Under the pieces are notes generated by a model. The model searched no databases and was not told where the DNA came from. It saw only the letters and a program-made list of their open reading frames with translations. DNA of 64,000 nucleotides, taken from NCBI GenBank assembly GCA_948099385.1, contig CANUEZ040000165.1, positions 9,332,001 to 9,396,000 of the forward strand, in the 5' to 3' direction. Shown here piece by piece: positions 62,758 to 64,000 of the stretch. Origin of the DNA: Fasciola hepatica. Taxonomy: Eukaryota > Platyhelminthes > Trematoda > Plagiorchiida > Fasciolidae. Each line of letters starts with the position of its first letter. The stretch's first letter is position 1. A program made the position numbers and the translations under genes.

Positions 62758-63004
62758 TTCTAGTTTGTCTGCTTTTCTGCCCATTGTTTCGTTTTCGTTC
62801 CTCTTTATGGCTGAACTGTGAGTTAAGTCACTGAAGTCCACAGTACGATACTATACAATACACATGTATCACCAGTGTTTGTGCTGTGGTAAAATCAAAT
62901 GTGATATCACAGATCATCGGTAAACGGAAGTCTAGGGCGAAGGACTGAGTAACCCCGCGGATCGATTTCGCCAAGAGAGCGTTTCTTCAGCTGCGACAGA
63001 CGTG
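62758..63004. other. Presumed 3' UTR of family H and spacer
   Basis: T-rich sequence after the H stop codon; no tail repeat was recognised. Confidence 0.3.
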
Positions 63005-63270
63005 GACCCTCAGTGAAATTAACCTTCGAAACAAGGTCGGTTTCTCCCATGCCGCTATTCGCCCATTACTCAGGTACAGCTGAGAAACCTGGCCACTGAG
63101 TGCCGATAACGTCATTAGTTTGGGAGTGTTGAGTCTCTAGGACCTGCGGCAAATGCTACAAGTAAAATGGTGCGACAGAATATCCGATGATGAAGTTAGG
63201 AAACCATGATTCAACATAGACGAGCTCTCCATCTTCGTCCGAAGTCGTCATTGGTTACTCGTGAGTAGTT
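63005..63270 (+). pseudogene. RTE C-terminal fragment (third copy or lineage)
   Basis: GFSHAAIRPLLRYS, stop, ETWPLSADN; then VKWCDRISDDEVRKP and FNIDELS: the region that in RTE-1 reads GAAVRSVLLYVCETWSLSAE...GWKDRVSNTEVRKRVFG. Frame changes and stops. It could be the remainder of RTE-2, displaced by later insertions, but the distance makes this uncertain. Confidence 0.55.
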
Positions 63271-64000
63271 AGTCATACCTGTTGAAATAAACACCAATTT
63301 TGTAGGCTAGTAGAACTCAGCTTACACAAAAACATGGGTAATACAAGAATTCACAACCTCAAAGGTTGAATTCAACTCTTAATAGGTACACAAGACTTAT
63401 CTCATCATTTTTATTTTTACTGAATACAGCGATTACCTCTGAACTGATGCACCACTAGTATGCAGGTCAATCAGGGGTCACAAATCATTACTTATCGGTT
63501 CTAACATCCCGTGCTTACAAACACCAAAACTGTTCACTAATAAATAGCACTATGGTTTGATCCATCCTCCTAAAAGGCAGCGGGTTTTCACTTTTTTCCT
63601 CTGAACAATATAAGTCGTTGGAAGTGCCCTTCGTGAGATTAACGAGATGACGGTAGCGAAAAAGGTTGCTTTCGGTAACTTCATCTTTTGGCTAGTATAG
63701 TTACACACGCACAGTAAGAGTGCATATTTAAAGAAAATGACAGTGTCAATGCAAGTAACGTGATAGGTGAGGCAGGGGTTGTGAGCAGCAGTTGGTTGGG
63801 TTTTGAAGATAAAATAGTCATAATGCAATTAGGGACTAGTGGGTTTGAATCTGTTACGTCAAACAGATCTGGCCGTTTCCAGTTACGTTATCCCAAGTAG
63901 CACAATATCCAACACGGTTGGGCGAACTTTGGGGTAAAGCGACTCCTAACATTTGCCCTCAAAGATTGCACAGAAGTTCGTGAAATTTTACAATAGATGT
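63271..64000. other. No gene recognised
   Basis: A 92-residue minus-strand frame (63550-63828) has no recognisable motif. Nothing else seen. Confidence 0.3.

Noticed and set aside
1..64000. tRNA, rRNA or CRISPR-like arrays
   Set aside because: No cloverleaf with a plausible TPsiC arm, no rRNA core and no regular spaced repeats were seen.

Overview
The window looks like flatworm (Platyhelminthes) nuclear DNA, probably cestode or trematode; the species cannot be told from the sequence. Reasons: one recognisable host gene (SF3B5, split by a 44-bp intron) lies in a dense mass of retrotransposons of the kinds flatworms carry: several CR1/Jockey-like non-LTR families, RTE, BEL/Pao and Ty3/gypsy. 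I saw no DNA transposase, no tRNA or rRNA gene and no CRISPR-like array. Family letters (A, A2, B, C, D, F, G, H, I) are labels used only here. All relationships were judged by eye from the sequence.

Layout. 1-11.7 kb: a minus-strand non-LTR element (A2: ORF1 9096-10775, ORF2 8401-9099 continuing at 490-1) is split inside its endonuclease domain by a plus-strand element A (491-8400). Element A keeps both ORFs open (690-2264 and 2251-5544) and has a 2.9-kb 3' UTR with an (ATT)n tail. 11.7-12.7 kb: a family-B 3' UTR fragment, a solo LTR with 5-bp target duplications, and another non-LTR 3' end. 12.7-19.6 kb: a decayed CR1-like element D (PHD-finger ORF1, EN-RT ORF2), interrupted at 14.30-17.20 kb by the 3' part of family I. 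19.6-25.4 kb: several family-C copies in both orientations, including an exact 300-bp inverted repeat.

25.4-38.8 kb is a three-level nest. A non-LTR element B is split by a complete LTR-to-LTR BEL/Pao element (26933-36015, target duplication GCGGG). The BEL/Pao gag is in turn split by a second, 2.4-kb copy of family I. 38.8-48.7 kb: family-C 3' ends, then Ty3/gypsy parts (40.2-42.8 and 46.6-47.5 kb) separated by an RTE element (42.8-46.6 kb), then another C copy. 48.7-49.6 kb: SF3B5. 49.9-56.6 kb: a second RTE split by a minus-strand non-LTR element F, then a minus-strand copy of the first RTE. 56.6-64 kb: a gypsy gag remnant, sparse sequence with short conserved blocks and a possible Cys-rich exon, a non-LTR RT remnant (H) and a third RTE remnant.

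How the parts work together: the non-LTR families encode an ORF1 nucleic-acid-binding protein and an ORF2 endonuclease-reverse transcriptase for target-primed reverse transcription. The BEL/Pao element encodes gag, protease, RT, RNase H and integrase between LTRs. Only element A looks coding-competent throughout. Most other copies carry stops, frameshifts, deletions or insertions. The only probable housekeeping gene is SF3B5, an SF3b splicing subunit.
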